This document shows, one piece after another, positions 51,788-60,877 of a stretch of 64,000 nt of DNA; the stretch's first letter is position 1, and every line of letters begins with the position of its first letter. The notes under the pieces are model-generated. The model made no database searches. It was given only the letters and a program-made list of their open reading frames with translations, and was not told the DNA's origin. This stretch comes from Pseudofrankia inefficax (GTDB lineage Bacteria; Actinomycetota; Actinomycetes; Frankiales; Frankiaceae), in assembly GCF_000166135.1 (NCBI RefSeq), contig NC_014666.1:62001-126000 (forward strand), given 5' to 3'. Both the position numbers and the translations under genes were made by a program.

Positions 51788-53215
51788 GTGTCAGCTCGGA
51801 TGAGTTCCGCTCCGCTTGTCGTCGGCTTCGACCTGGATCTCACGCTGTTGGATGCGCGACGGGGCATCGTCGCGACCTACGCGGAGATCGCCGCCCGCAC
51901 CGGCGTCCCGATCGACGGCGAGCTGGCCGCGAGCCGGCTGGGCCCGCCGCTGGAGCAGGAGCTCGCGAACTGGTTCCCGGCCGACGAGGTAGCCGGCGCC
52001 GCGACGCTCTACCGCGAGCTGTACGTCGACCACGCCGTGCCGGTGTCGGAGGCGATGCCGGGGGCGGCGCGGGCCGTCGAGGCGGTCCGGCGGGAAGGCG
52101 GCCGGGTGGTCGTGGTGACGGCGAAGGCCGAATGGCTCGCCCGCGCCAGCCTGGCGGCGATCGGGATCGAGCCGGACGTCGTCGTCGGCTGGCTCTGGGC
52201 CGCGGCCAAGGGGGACGCGATCCGCGAGCACGGCGTGCACATCTACGTCGGCGACCACGAGGGCGACATGCGCGGCGCGCGGGCCGGCGGGGCGCTGTCC
52301 GTCGGGCTGACCACCGGGTCGCACGACGCGGACGCCCTGTCGGCCGCCGGCGCGGACGTCGTGCTCGGCGGGCTCGCGGACTTCCCCGACTGGCTCGCGG
52401 GCGCGGTCCTCGACCGGCGGCTGGCGGCGCTGAGCACCCGGCTGACCGAGCTGGGCTCGGTGCTCGTCGCCTTCTCCGGCGGCGCCGACTCGGCCTTCCT
52501 GCTCGCCTGGGCGGCCAGGACGCTCGGGCCCGGCGCGGTCGTCGCCGCGACCGCGGTCTCCCCGTCCCTGCCGGCCGCCGAGCTCGACGCCGCCCGCGCG
52601 TTCGTCGCGGCGCTCGGCGTGCGCCACGTGCTGCCCAGCACCGACGAGCAGTCCCGGCCGGGCTACCTCGCCAACGGCGCGGACCGCTGCTACTTCTGCA
52701 AGGCGGAGCTGACCGAGACGCTCGGCCCGCTGGCCGCCGACCTGGGCCTGGCCCACGTCGTCACCGGGACGAACGCGGACGACGCCGTCGCCGGGTTCCG
52801 TCCCGGCATCCGGGCCGCCGCCGAGCGGGGCGCGGCCACCCCCCTGCTCGACGCCGGGCTGACCAAGCGGCAGGTCCGGGCGGCCTCCCGCCGGCTTGGC
52901 CTGGTCACCGCCGACAAGCCGGCCGCCGCCTGTCTGGCCAGCCGGATCGCCTACGGCATCGAGGTGACGCCCAGTCGGCTCGCCCGGGTCGAGCACGCCG
53001 AGCAGGCACTGCGGCTGGCGTTGGCCGACGCGGAGCTGCCCTGCCGGGACCTGCGCGTGCGTGACCTGGGTGACCGGGCCCGGATCGAGGTCGACGCCGA
53101 GCTCGTGCCGACGCTCACCGCCCGGCCCGATCTGACCTCCGCCGTCACCGGCTTCGACCTCATCGAGGTGGATCCGCGTGGCTTCCGGTCGGGTTCCATG
53201 AACGAGCTGCTCTAA
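51788..53215 (+). CDS. larE: HAD hydrolase fused to LarE sulfur transferase
   Basis: 475 residues, two domains. Residues 1 to about 210: HAD phosphatase-like fold with D15 and D17 in GFDLDLTLLD, a VVVVTAKAEW motif II region and YVGDHEGDMRGAR as motif IV. Residues about 215-475: LarE-type PP-loop enzyme with SGGADS at 230-235, RCYFCKAEL (C301, C304), TGTNADD, and AACLASRIAYG with C382 at the position of the sacrificial cysteine. LarE inserts sulfur into the nickel-pincer cofactor of LarA-type racemases. No larA, larB or larC is nearby. Start is GTG 51788 or ATG 51800. LarE is normally a stand-alone protein of about 270 residues. Confidence 0.88.
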   Translation: MSARMSSAPLVVGFDLDLTLLDARRGIVATYAEIAARTGVPIDGELAASRLGPPLEQELANWFPADEVAGAATLYRELYVDHAVPVSEAMPGAARAVEAVRREGGRVVVVTAKAEWLARASLAAIGIEPDVVVGWLWAAAKGDAIREHGVHIYVGDHEGDMRGARAGGALSVGLTTGSHDADALSAAGADVVLGGLADFPDWLAGAVLDRRLAALSTRLTELGSVLVAFSGGADSAFLLAWAARTLGPGAVVAATAVSPSLPAAELDAARAFVAALGVRHVLPSTDEQSRPGYLANGADRCYFCKAELTETLGPLAADLGLAHVVTGTNADDAVAGFRPGIRAAAERGAATPLLDAGLTKRQVRAASRRLGLVTADKPAAACLASRIAYGIEVTPSRLARVEHAEQALRLALADAELPCRDLRVRDLGDRARIEVDAELVPTLTARPDLTSAVTGFDLIEVDPRGFRSGSMNELL

Positions 53216-53542
53216 GCCCTGGACCTGGGTGAACACCGGGCTTCGCCGGGGCTCGCCTGGCGCGGAGCCTGTGTGGTCCGCCCCTGCGGCGGTGGAATCC
53301 TGCGCCTGACGGGCGCCGGCCGGATAGCCTGAGGACCGTCGTTTGTCGGTCGCACCAGCCTGCTTTCCAGGCCGGCGTGACCGGCGTGAGGGCGCGGCCA
53401 GCCAGACATGGTCGCGCCTTCTTTGCCGCCAGGGATCCCACCGATTGGCGGCGGAGTGGACGACCGGGAGCCGGATCGACGGGCGCCCGACGGTGGGGGA
53501 GAAAGCGTCGTAGCTCCCGTCGCGCTAAGAACGAGGTCGCCC
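53216..53542. other. Leader region of the cold-shock gene, nothing recognised
   Basis: 327 bases between larE and the cold-shock gene on the same strand. Cold-shock genes often have long structured leaders, but I cannot identify a specific element. Confidence 0.4.
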
Positions 53543-53938
53543 GTGCCCACCGGCAAGGTCAAGTGGTATGACGTCGACAAGGGGTTCGGCTTCCTCTCCC
53601 GCGACGACGGCGGGGATGTCTTCGTCCACAAGGCCGCGTTGCCGGCCGGGGTCGAGAAGCTGCGCGCGGGCGACCGGGTCGAGTTCGGCGTCGCAGCCGG
53701 CCGCAAGGGCGACCAGGCGCTCTCCCTGCGCATCCTGGCCGAGCCGCCCTCCGTGGCGAAGGCCGTCAGAGAAGCCGCCCGGCGCAGCCCCGACGAGCTG
53801 CACGCCATGGTCGAGGACATGATCAAGGTGCTGGATGACGTCCAGCGTGACCTTCGCCGTGGCCGCTACCCCGACCGTCGCATCGCCCAGCGGGTGGCCA
53901 AGGTCGTCCACGCGGTGGCCAGCGAGCTCGAGGCCTAA
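53543..53938 (+). CDS. Cold-shock domain protein with C-terminal extension
   Basis: 131 residues. Cold-shock domain (1-68): [16 protein letters not shown], then [10 protein letters not shown], the RNP1- and RNP2-like strands that bind single-stranded RNA or DNA. The C-terminal 60 residues are helical and charged ([19 protein letters not shown]), as in the longer actinobacterial type of csp. GTG 53543 follows GAGG. It converges with mqnD, 13 bases between stops; the same pairing occurs in Streptomyces. Confidence 0.93.
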   Translation: MPTGKVKWYDVDKGFGFLSRDDGGDVFVHKAALPAGVEKLRAGDRVEFGVAAGRKGDQALSLRILAEPPSVAKAVREAARRSPDELHAMVEDMIKVLDDVQRDLRRGRYPDRRIAQRVAKVVHAVASELEA

Positions 53939-53951
53939 GCGCTCGTCAGGG

Positions 53952-54857
53952 CTAGGGCTGGCGGAGCGGGCTGGGGAGCGGGGGGACCAGGTTCTCGGCG
54001 GCGGCCCGGGCCAGGAGCTCCTCGGCCGCGGCGTAGCCCTCGTCGCCGAGGTCGAGGCTGAAGTCGTTGACGTACAGGTCGATGTGCGCCTGGACGACCT
54101 CGGGCGCCAGCTCCTGGGAGTGTTCGAGCACCCAGGCCGCGGAGGCCGCCGGGTTGGCGAAGGCGGCCGCCACGCTGGCCCGCACGGCCGCGGCCAGATC
54201 GCCGGACTCCGCGGGCAGGTCCCGGCGGGCCAGGATCGCGCCGAGCGGGATCGGCAGGCCGGTCGCGCCCTCCCACCAGTCGCCCAGGTCGGCGACGGAC
54301 ACCAGCCCGTAGGACGGGTAGGTGAACCGGGACTCGTGGATCACCAGCCCGGCGTCGTACCGGCCGGCCTGGACTGCCGGCATGATCTTCTCGAATGGCA
54401 GCACGTCGATCGTCGCGACGTCGATGCCCGCCGCCCACAGCCGGAACAGCAGGTAGGCGGTGGTCCGGGTCCCGGGGATCGCCACCCGGGCCCCCCGCAG
54501 CACCGCCGCGTCTCCCTGGGCGCCCGCGGCGGTGGGACCGCCGGCGGACATGAGTACCAGGGGGCCGCAGCCGCGTCCCAGCGCTCCGCCGGCCGGCAGC
54601 AGCCGGTAGCCGTCGAGCAACCACGGCAGGGCCGCGTACGAGACCTTGACCAGGTCGTCCAGGCCGTCGGCCGCACGGGCGTTGAGCACGTCGATGTCGG
54701 CGAACGTGACCGACACGGGCGGTACCCCGGGCACCAGGCCGTGCGCGAGCGCGTGGAAGGCGAACGTGTCGTTCGGGCAGGGCGAAATCGCCAGCGTGAG
54801 GCCCGTCCGCTCGCGCTGGTCCGCCTCGCTGGCCGCCGTCACCTGGGACATCGTCAT
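53952..54857 (-). CDS. mqnD: 1,4-dihydroxy-6-naphthoate synthase (MqnD)
   Basis: 301 residues. Periplasmic-binding-protein-like fold used as an enzyme in the futalosine route to menaquinone: it converts cyclic dehypoxanthinyl futalosine to 1,4-dihydroxy-6-naphthoate. Family patterns: ISPCPNDTFAFHALAHG, FADIDVLNARA, KVSYAALPWLL, the GRGCGPLV loop, and LVIHESRFTYPSYGL. ATG 54857 has no strong binding site, but the gene is 45 bases after mqnB in the same direction. Confidence 0.94.
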   Translation of the reverse strand: MTMSQVTAASEADQRERTGLTLAISPCPNDTFAFHALAHGLVPGVPPVSVTFADIDVLNARAADGLDDLVKVSYAALPWLLDGYRLLPAGGALGRGCGPLVLMSAGGPTAAGAQGDAAVLRGARVAIPGTRTTAYLLFRLWAAGIDVATIDVLPFEKIMPAVQAGRYDAGLVIHESRFTYPSYGLVSVADLGDWWEGATGLPIPLGAILARRDLPAESGDLAAAVRASVAAAFANPAASAAWVLEHSQELAPEVVQAHIDLYVNDFSLDLGDEGYAAAEELLARAAAENLVPPLPSPLRQP

Positions 54858-54902
54858 GCCTTCATTGTCTGTCGGTTCCCCGCCAAGCGGGCGTTGGGAC
54901 GC

Positions 54903-55847
54903 TCAGCGCCCGACCGGTGGGCGTGACCCGTCAGCCGCCGAAGCGTCCGCCGCGGCCGCCAGCAGGCCGTCCGGGTGGGCGACGAGGGCGCCGGCCGCGG
55001 TGCGCAGACTCGCCAGCGCGGCCGGAAGGTTCCAGCTGGCGCGGTCACGCCGGCCGACCTGGTTGCTGATGGCGCGGATCTCGCCGGCCGGGACGCCGAA
55101 GGCCGCGGCGGCGGTGCCGACCGCGTAGCCCTCCATGCCCTCGGCGACCGGGTCGAGCCGGGCGGTCAGGGTCGCCGCGCGCAGCTCGGTGCCGGTGACG
55201 GTGGCGACGGACAGCACGGGCCCGGTGACCACCCGGCGGCCCGTGATGCCGACGACGGTCGCCAGCCGCTCGACCAGGCCGGACTTCGGGATGATCGTCG
55301 ACGAGCCGAGGTCCAGGTCGTCGAGGGTGAGGAACTTCCCGTCCGCGGAGGAGCTCGTCGCGCGCGGGAGCGGCGGCGCGCCGGTGCTGTGGAAGCCGAG
55401 GCTGCGGTCCATCTCGTGAACCTTGCCGGCCGGCTCGCGCAGGTCCTCCAGGCCGGACTCGGCGCCCAGGTCGGCCGCCACCAGCCGGGACGCGACCGCC
55501 AGGTCGCCGACCTCGGCCCAGCCGCGGAACCCGCCGGCGACGCCCATCGAAAGCACCAGGGTGAACGGGTCGCCGGTCGCCGCGGCGACCGCGAGCGCCA
55601 CGGCGGTACCCGCCGCGGCCGCCGGTCCGCCGGTGCCGGCCGCCAGGACCGTCACCGGGCCGCGGCGGCGGCCGACGTACGGGCCGAGCGTCGAGGTGGT
55701 CAGCAGTTGGCGGTCCCAGTCGGGGGAGACGGGCGCGCTCGGCACCTCGGAGGAAGGTCCGCGGGAGCGAGACCAGCTACCCATCAGGCCCGCGCACACC
55801 GCGTCCGCCTCAGCCTGGACGGCGGTGACGATCAGGGTGCGGCTCAT
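54903..55847 (-). CDS. mqnB: Futalosine hydrolase (MqnB)
   Basis: 314 residues. Nucleosidase fold: LIVTAVQAEADAV at the start, VLAAGTGGPAAAAGTAVAL, LVLSMGVAGGF, and near the end EGMEGYAVGTAAAAFGVP, which includes the catalytic Glu-Gly-Met region. It releases hypoxanthine from futalosine, the step before MqnC. Two insertions rich in Ser/Pro (about 25-45 and 165-185) make it longer than most homologues. ATG 55847 is at the conserved first strand although no binding site is visible. Forms an operon with mqnD. Confidence 0.93.
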   Translation of the reverse strand: MSRTLIVTAVQAEADAVCAGLMGSWSRSRGPSSEVPSAPVSPDWDRQLLTTSTLGPYVGRRRGPVTVLAAGTGGPAAAAGTAVALAVAAATGDPFTLVLSMGVAGGFRGWAEVGDLAVASRLVAADLGAESGLEDLREPAGKVHEMDRSLGFHSTGAPPLPRATSSSADGKFLTLDDLDLGSSTIIPKSGLVERLATVVGITGRRVVTGPVLSVATVTGTELRAATLTARLDPVAEGMEGYAVGTAAAAFGVPAGEIRAISNQVGRRDRASWNLPAALASLRTAAGALVAHPDGLLAAAADASAADGSRPPVGR

Positions 55848-56216
55848 CGGCGTGTCTGAGGCATGGTCGGTGTGGATCTCCGTGCGCCATCGTCGGGAAC
55901 AGACAGACCCTCCGGGAAAGACCACCGTGTCGGACGGCGCGGTGACAGCACGAGGTTCCCGAGGAGGGCAAACCGGACTTTGTTGACGGACCTTAGCACT
56001 GCCGTCGACCGAGCGTGGTTCCCGCGTCGGGCGGTGACGATGAGTGGCCGGCCTGGTCACCCGTCGGGTGACCAGGGTGCGGCGACGCCCGGTGTCGGTT
56101 TCCTGTGCCGGGGTTCTCGCTCGGGAGCGCGGGCCCCGGCGGGGCATTCGCCCAGCACGACCGGCTGGCCGGTGACGCCGTCGCGCCAGTCAGCCCCGCC
56201 GGTCGCGCTGAATCGG
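55848..56216. other. Intergenic region, nothing recognised
   Basis: 369 bases between mqnB and DUF3027, both on the minus strand. It should contain the mqnB promoter. No gene, hairpin or operator was convincing. Confidence 0.45.
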
Positions 56217-57155
56217 TCAGGCGTGGCCGTACGGCTCCGGGCGCCCCACGGCGGGGTGGCCGGCGTGCGCGGGCTCGGGCGCGGTGCCGCCCGCCGTCGC
56301 CCCGACCAGTTCGACGTCGGTCGGCGTGAGATCTGACGGGTCCTCGTCGAAGGGGACCGACTCCGGGTGCGCCGACGGGGCCACCAGCGCCTCGGAGTGG
56401 GCACCGCAGCCGTGGTCGATCGAGGTCACCCGGGCGTCGTCGGGCGCCAGCTCGTTGGCGCACACCCCGAACAGCCGGCCGAGGGCACCGGCCAGCCGGA
56501 CGTGGAACCCGCAGGTCAGGCACGTCGCCGGGGCGACCTTCGCCACATGGGCGTCGGGGCCGGACTCGCCGGCGTACCAACGGGCCGAGGCCTCCTCCCG
56601 GCCCACCGCGGAGAGCACCCGCGGGCGGCCAAGCCCCAGCTCCAGGAACGCGTCGGTGTCGACGAACTCCTCGACGTCGGCCTGGCGCAGCGCCAGCCGC
56701 GGGTCGTCGACGGCGGTGGGCAGCAGGTCGCCGACGCCGACGTCGCCCGGGCGAAGCCGCTGCGACCACGGCACCCACGCCGGCGCGAGCAGCGCGTCGT
56801 CGCCGGGCGTCAGCACGACGTCGTCGACGGTGACCTTGCGTACCCGCGGCGCGCGGGTGGTCACGACCGTCCACACCCAGCCCCGGTAGGCGCGGGCGAG
56901 CGAGGCGAACCGGTGCAGCACCAGCCGGTCGCCCTCGGCCTCGACGCCCAGGTGCTCGCCGACGGCTCCCTCGTCCCCGGCCTCCTCGACGGCGGCGGCG
57001 CGGGCCACGTCGACGGCCGCGGCGCAGACCGGGTCCGGGCCGGTGGCCCGGGACCTCGTCCCCCGCGGGGTGGCCGGGTCCTCCTGGTCGTCCTCGTCGT
57101 CACCGTCGGCGGGTGGCGCGACCTCGGCCGTGGGGTCGGCCAGTGGCTCGATCAC
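56217..57155 (-). CDS. DUF3027 family protein
   Basis: 312 residues from GTG 57155. DUF3027 patterns: VCAAAVDVARAAAVEEAG, YRGWVWTVVTTRAPR, LLAPAWVPWSQRLRPGDVG, and a zinc-like Cys group (CLTCGFHVRLAGALG then FGVCANELAPDD), ending with CGAHSEALV and an acidic tail. Function unknown; the family sits near mqnB/mqnD in actinobacteria. The N-terminus is acidic (DGDDEDDQED). An in-phase repeat shows that the real protein was probably longer and is broken by a 1-base frameshift at 57174-57177. Confidence 0.82.
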   Translation of the reverse strand: MIEPLADPTAEVAPPADGDDEDDQEDPATPRGTRSRATGPDPVCAAAVDVARAAAVEEAGDEGAVGEHLGVEAEGDRLVLHRFASLARAYRGWVWTVVTTRAPRVRKVTVDDVVLTPGDDALLAPAWVPWSQRLRPGDVGVGDLLPTAVDDPRLALRQADVEEFVDTDAFLELGLGRPRVLSAVGREEASARWYAGESGPDAHVAKVAPATCLTCGFHVRLAGALGRLFGVCANELAPDDARVTSIDHGCGAHSEALVAPSAHPESVPFDEDPSDLTPTDVELVGATAGGTAPEPAHAGHPAVGRPEPYGHA

Positions 57156-57173
57156 GGCCGTCGTCTCGGGTTC

Positions 57174-57524
57174 GAGGCTCGGGTTCGGGGCGGGCCTCGG
57201 GTTCGGGGCGGGCCGCCGGTTCGGCCGCCGCGTCGATGGACGGTTCGGCGGGCGGCTCGGATGCGGGCGATTCGGGCGCCGTCGGGGCGGCGAGGGCCAC
57301 CTCGTCGGCGGGTGCCGCGGCCGGCGGCTCGGCGAGAGCAGCCGGGATCGCCGGCTCAGGCGGGTCGCCTGGAGTCGGGGCGGCGGTAGTTGTCAGGTCG
57401 GCGGCGGGTTCCGTCGGTGCCTCGGTCGGGCCGTCGGGCTGGGAGCCCGCCGCCGCGTCCTGGGCCTCGGCCGGCTCGGCCGGAGTAGCGCTCACCGCGT
57501 CGTCAGCGCCCGTTGCATCGTCCA
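57174..57524 (-). pseudogene. Out-of-frame N-terminal extension of DUF3027
   Basis: From GTG 57524 the minus strand codes an acidic, Pro/Ala-rich stretch (VDDATGADDAVSATPAEP ... ARPEPEARPEPE) of about 115 residues with codon use typical of a real gene. It runs into an Arg-rich nonsense end at 57100 because its frame differs from DUF3027. The nonamer CTCGGGTTC (plus strand) repeats at 57165, 57178 and 57196: steps of 18 and 13 bases, so the last step breaks the frame. Removing one base, or adding two, within 57174-57177 joins the two frames. Sequencing error, real frameshift or recoding cannot be told apart. Confidence 0.6.
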
Positions 57525-57651
57525 CGAGACCATTCTCGCCCAGGCTCGACAGGTACGCCCGGCGTGGTCGTGGCCGCGCGGCTGTTCGGCGAGCACACTC
57601 GGCAGGGTGGGTACTCGCGGGTTCGGCCGGCCGCTGCGCCGCCGTGCGGTC

Positions 57652-59715
57652 GTGGCGGAGCCCGGCGCGGCTACGGAGAGTCCGACCGGGACCGTCGGCA
57701 GGGTCCGCGCGAGTCTTGGAACTGGCGTTGGACGCATCCGGGCGACTACTAGGCGTGATGGCGCCGACCGGTCGGGGCTCGCCGCGCTGCTCGACCTTTC
57801 CGTGATCAACGCCGCCGGCGACGCGCTGGTGACCGTCGCCCTGGCCGGCTCGCTGTTCTTCTCGGTGCCGACCGGCCAGGCCCGGTCCAAGGTCGCGCTC
57901 TACCTGCTGATCACGATGGTCCCGTTCGTGCTGCTGGCCCCGGTGATCGGGCCGTTGCTCGACCGGGTGGCCCATGGCCGGCGCACGGCGCTGGCGGCGC
58001 TCTGCCTTGGCCGGTGCCTGCTGGCCTGGCAACTCGCGGCCCAGCTCTCCGGCCTGCAGGTTTACCCACTCGCGCTGGGCCTGCTGATGCTCTCCCGGGC
58101 GTTCGGGATCGCGCGCAGCGCCGTGATCCCTCGGGTGGCGCCACCCGAGCTGACGTTGGTCAAGGTCAACTCGCGGATGTCGATGGTCAACATCGTCGCG
58201 AGCTCCGTGATCGCGCCCATCGGGCTCGGGATCGCGCACATTCCGTATGTCGGCTACGCGTGGGTGTTGCGGCTGTGCGCGCTGCTCTATCTGGTCGGCG
58301 TGCTGTTGGCGATCAACCTGCCGAAGCGGGTCGACTCGAACGCCGGCGAGCGGGCGCTGCGGGACATCGTGGCCGGTGCCACCGGCCCGCGAGCCGCAGC
58401 CGCGCCCGGCCAGCCCGTTGCGGCCGGGCTGCAGTACCAGGCTGTCGCGGGCACGGTCGTGGACGCGGAGAGCCGGGGTCGGCGGCTCGCCGGCAAGCAC
58501 GCCCGCTGGCACGCGTTGGTCCGAGCGGTGCTCGGCGCGTCGCCGGTGGCGTTGCGCTCCACTCTGGTGTTGCGCGCGATCGTGGGGTTTCTCACGTTCT
58601 TCCTTGCGTTCCTGTTGCGCACCGAGGGCGGGACCAACCTCTGGCTGGGCGCGCTGGCCGCGTCCGCCGCGGTCGGCAGCGGCCTGGGCGTGGTGATCGG
58701 CGGACGGCTGGGCCGGCGCCGGCCGGAGCGCATCCTGACGCTGGCGCTGCTGCTGACGACCGTCGGCTGCCTGCTGGCCGCCATCGACTACGCGAAGTTC
58801 CCGGCGTTGTTCGCCGCCCTGCTGGCGATGCTGGCCGCGGCGATGGCCAAGCTCGCCCTGGACGCGATCATCCAGCGCGACACGGCCGACGACGTGCGCA
58901 ACTCGGCGTTCGCCCGCTCGGAGACGGTGTTGCAGCTGGGCTGGGTGGCCGGCGGAGCGCTCGGGCTGATCGAGATGCCCGGCCAGCTCGGATTCCTGAT
59001 CGCCGGGCTGGTCCCCGCGGCCGCGCTGTTCCCGCAGGCTCGGGAGATCCGTCGCGCCCGCGGTGCCGCGGACCGCGCGGAGCGGCTCCGGGCGTCGGGC
59101 GGTGACCCGGCGGCCTGGCCCGGGGCGGCGACCGGTACCTGGGTGCAACCGGACGGCACGACCGTCCTGCCGGTGATGATGCCGGCACCGGATCGCCCGT
59201 TCCGACCCGTCGCCGGTCAGGCCCCGGACGACGCGACGCGTCCCTGGCGAGCCGCACCCGAGCCGCCGATGCCGGCTGGTGGTCCCGTGGTTCCCGGCTA
59301 TCCGAGTGTCAGCCCGCCCCCAGCGGCGCCACCGACCCTCTGGTACCCGGGTTCCGGGGAGTACCAGGGCTCCGGCGAGGACCAGGCGAATGGCGGGTAT
59401 CCGGGGTCCGGCGGGTATGCGGGGTCTGGCGAGTACCCGGGGAATGGTGGGTATCCGGGACCCGGTGGGTACCCGGAAGTTGGGGCTTACCCGGCGCCTG
59501 GCGACCAGACGGCGGGACAGCCGGTGGGCCCGTGGGTGCGGGCGCCCGGCCCGGTCGACGAGACCACGACCCGGCCCGCCCGTCGGCGCCCGTGGGGACG
59601 CGCCCGCCGAGCCGACTCCGAGGCGGACCCGGACACGACGCTCCCGCTCGGCTCCGACCGCCGCTTCCCCGACGTACCCCCGCCCCGCGACACCCCCAAC
59701 CAGTCGGCGGACTAG
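57652..59715 (+). CDS. MFS transporter with Gly/Tyr-repeat cytosolic tail
   Basis: 687 residues. About 12 hydrophobic segments between 55 and 470 with RSAVIPRVAPPELTLVKVN and GVVIGGRLGRRRPERILTL, as in MFS proteins of the actinobacterial type with a long middle loop. The last 170 residues are disordered; about 570-620 repeats GYPGSG/GEYPGNG units. GTG 57652 is used; the frame is open further up but overlaps the DUF3027 region. Substrate unknown. Divergent from DUF3027. Confidence 0.85.
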   Translation: MAEPGAATESPTGTVGRVRASLGTGVGRIRATTRRDGADRSGLAALLDLSVINAAGDALVTVALAGSLFFSVPTGQARSKVALYLLITMVPFVLLAPVIGPLLDRVAHGRRTALAALCLGRCLLAWQLAAQLSGLQVYPLALGLLMLSRAFGIARSAVIPRVAPPELTLVKVNSRMSMVNIVASSVIAPIGLGIAHIPYVGYAWVLRLCALLYLVGVLLAINLPKRVDSNAGERALRDIVAGATGPRAAAAPGQPVAAGLQYQAVAGTVVDAESRGRRLAGKHARWHALVRAVLGASPVALRSTLVLRAIVGFLTFFLAFLLRTEGGTNLWLGALAASAAVGSGLGVVIGGRLGRRRPERILTLALLLTTVGCLLAAIDYAKFPALFAALLAMLAAAMAKLALDAIIQRDTADDVRNSAFARSETVLQLGWVAGGALGLIEMPGQLGFLIAGLVPAAALFPQAREIRRARGAADRAERLRASGGDPAAWPGAATGTWVQPDGTTVLPVMMPAPDRPFRPVAGQAPDDATRPWRAAPEPPMPAGGPVVPGYPSVSPPPAAPPTLWYPGSGEYQGSGEDQANGGYPGSGGYAGSGEYPGNGGYPGPGGYPEVGAYPAPGDQTAGQPVGPWVRAPGPVDETTTRPARRRPWGRARRADSEADPDTTLPLGSDRRFPDVPPPRDTPNQSAD

Positions 59716-59756
59716 CCAGCGCCCTCTCCGACCGGGGTCGCCGGTCAGGATGTCCT

Positions 59757-59835
59757 CTTGATCGCGGTTTTGGCCCTGGGATGGTCGTCGCGGGGGCGTT
59801 TCAGTGACCACCTCAGGGCCCAAACGGCGATCAAG
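59757..59835. repeat. GATCAA-tipped palindromic intergenic repeat, copy C
   Basis: Arms CTTGATCGCGGTTTTGGCCCTG (59757-59778) and its inverse at 59814-59835 match at 20 of 22 positions. The right half GACCACCTCAGGGC followed by AAACGGCGATCAAG is shared with copies A and B. It lies between convergent genes. Confidence 0.75.
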
Positions 59836-59884
59836 GTGAGGCAGGCGTTGGCGGGGGGACGGCACTGACCAGCCGGGTGGTGGG

Positions 59885-60877
59885 TCAGGCGGGCAGGAGG
59901 CGCTTGCGGGTCAGGTACTCGGTGGCGACGGCCGCGGACGCTTCGCCGTCGGAGTCGACCCTCCGGTCCAGATCGGCCAGGTCGGCCGTGGTCAGTACGG
60001 GGGCCAGCACGTTCAGCGCCGCGCTGATCTCGGGGGTCAGGGATCGGGTGTTGACGATCGGCACCAGGTTGTCGGCGTTCTGGAGCTTCTTGTCATCGGT
60101 CAGGATGACCAGGCCGTAGTCGTCGACCGTCGCGTCCGTGGTGGCGACCAGACCTAGCTGGGCCAGGCCGTCGCGGACCGCCGCCTTGGTCTGGGCCGTG
60201 TCGAAGCCGGTCTGGACCAGGCCCGCGATCTTGATCCCGTAGGTCCTCTCGAGACCTGGCTGGCAGAACGGCCGGGTCGGGCATTCCGTGGTCGCGGCGA
60301 CCGTCACCGCGACGCCGCTGGCGCCCAGGTCGGACAGCGTCCGAAGCTGGTGGGCGCTGGCGAAGTCCTTGGTCACGGCGAACGCGTTCTGGTCGACGGC
60401 GTTCGCCGGGTTCAGCGCCGTCAGGCCTTTGCCGGCGGCGAACCGGCGCAGCGCGGCCAGCGAGGCGGTCAGGTCGCTCGACGAGACCGGCGGGGTGTCC
60501 TTGCCGTTGACGAGGGAGCTGAGCAGGTCGGCGTAGGTGGCGACATACTGCGGCATCACGTCGATCTGGCCGCTCTCCAGCGAGGACTCGGCGATCTCGG
60601 TGCTGGCGATCGACGTCCGGTCCACGCCGTAGCCGGCCTTGGTCAGCAGCTGGGCGTATATGTCGGCGAGGATCTTGCTTTCGGTGAACCCTGCGTCGGC
60701 GACCGTCAGGTGGCCCCTGGGGACTCCGTTCGTCCCGCCGCCGCCCTTGGCGGAGCCGCCCGAGCCGCCGCACGCGGCCGCGCCGAGCGCGAGGGTCAGC
60801 AGCGCCGCGATCCCGACGGCGCGTCCGGGATTCCGCTGGCCTCGGGAGTGACGGTAGACGGATGCCGTGTCTGCCAC
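59885..60877 (-). CDS. Osmoprotectant ABC transporter substrate-binding lipoprotein
   Basis: 330 residues. Signal with lipobox LALGAAAC, then a Ser/Gly linker and a ProX/OsmF-type domain: LTVADAGFTESKILADIYAQLL, SGQIDVMPQYVATYADLL, and ILTDDKKLQNADNLVPI. Binds glycine betaine, carnitine or choline for uptake. GTG 60877 has GGGAGAGG just upstream; the open extension to 60922 lacks a site. It is the last gene of the operon, 215 bases after the other binding protein, across a hairpin. Confidence 0.9.
   Translation of the reverse strand: MADTASVYRHSRGQRNPGRAVGIAALLTLALGAAACGGSGGSAKGGGGTNGVPRGHLTVADAGFTESKILADIYAQLLTKAGYGVDRTSIASTEIAESSLESGQIDVMPQYVATYADLLSSLVNGKDTPPVSSSDLTASLAALRRFAAGKGLTALNPANAVDQNAFAVTKDFASAHQLRTLSDLGASGVAVTVAATTECPTRPFCQPGLERTYGIKIAGLVQTGFDTAQTKAAVRDGLAQLGLVATTDATVDDYGLVILTDDKKLQNADNLVPIVNTRSLTPEISAALNVLAPVLTTADLADLDRRVDSDGEASAAVATEYLTRKRLLPA

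Noticed and set aside
57155-57524. Separate small gene for the acidic Pro/Ala-rich frame
   Set aside because: Its end is Arg-rich nonsense and the repeat phase shows that it belongs to the DUF3027 frame.
57525-59865. Continuation of the minus-strand frame upstream of 57524, opposite the MFS gene
   Set aside because: Only the part below 57524 looks coding; the rest is Arg/Gln/His-rich and opposes a clear membrane protein.
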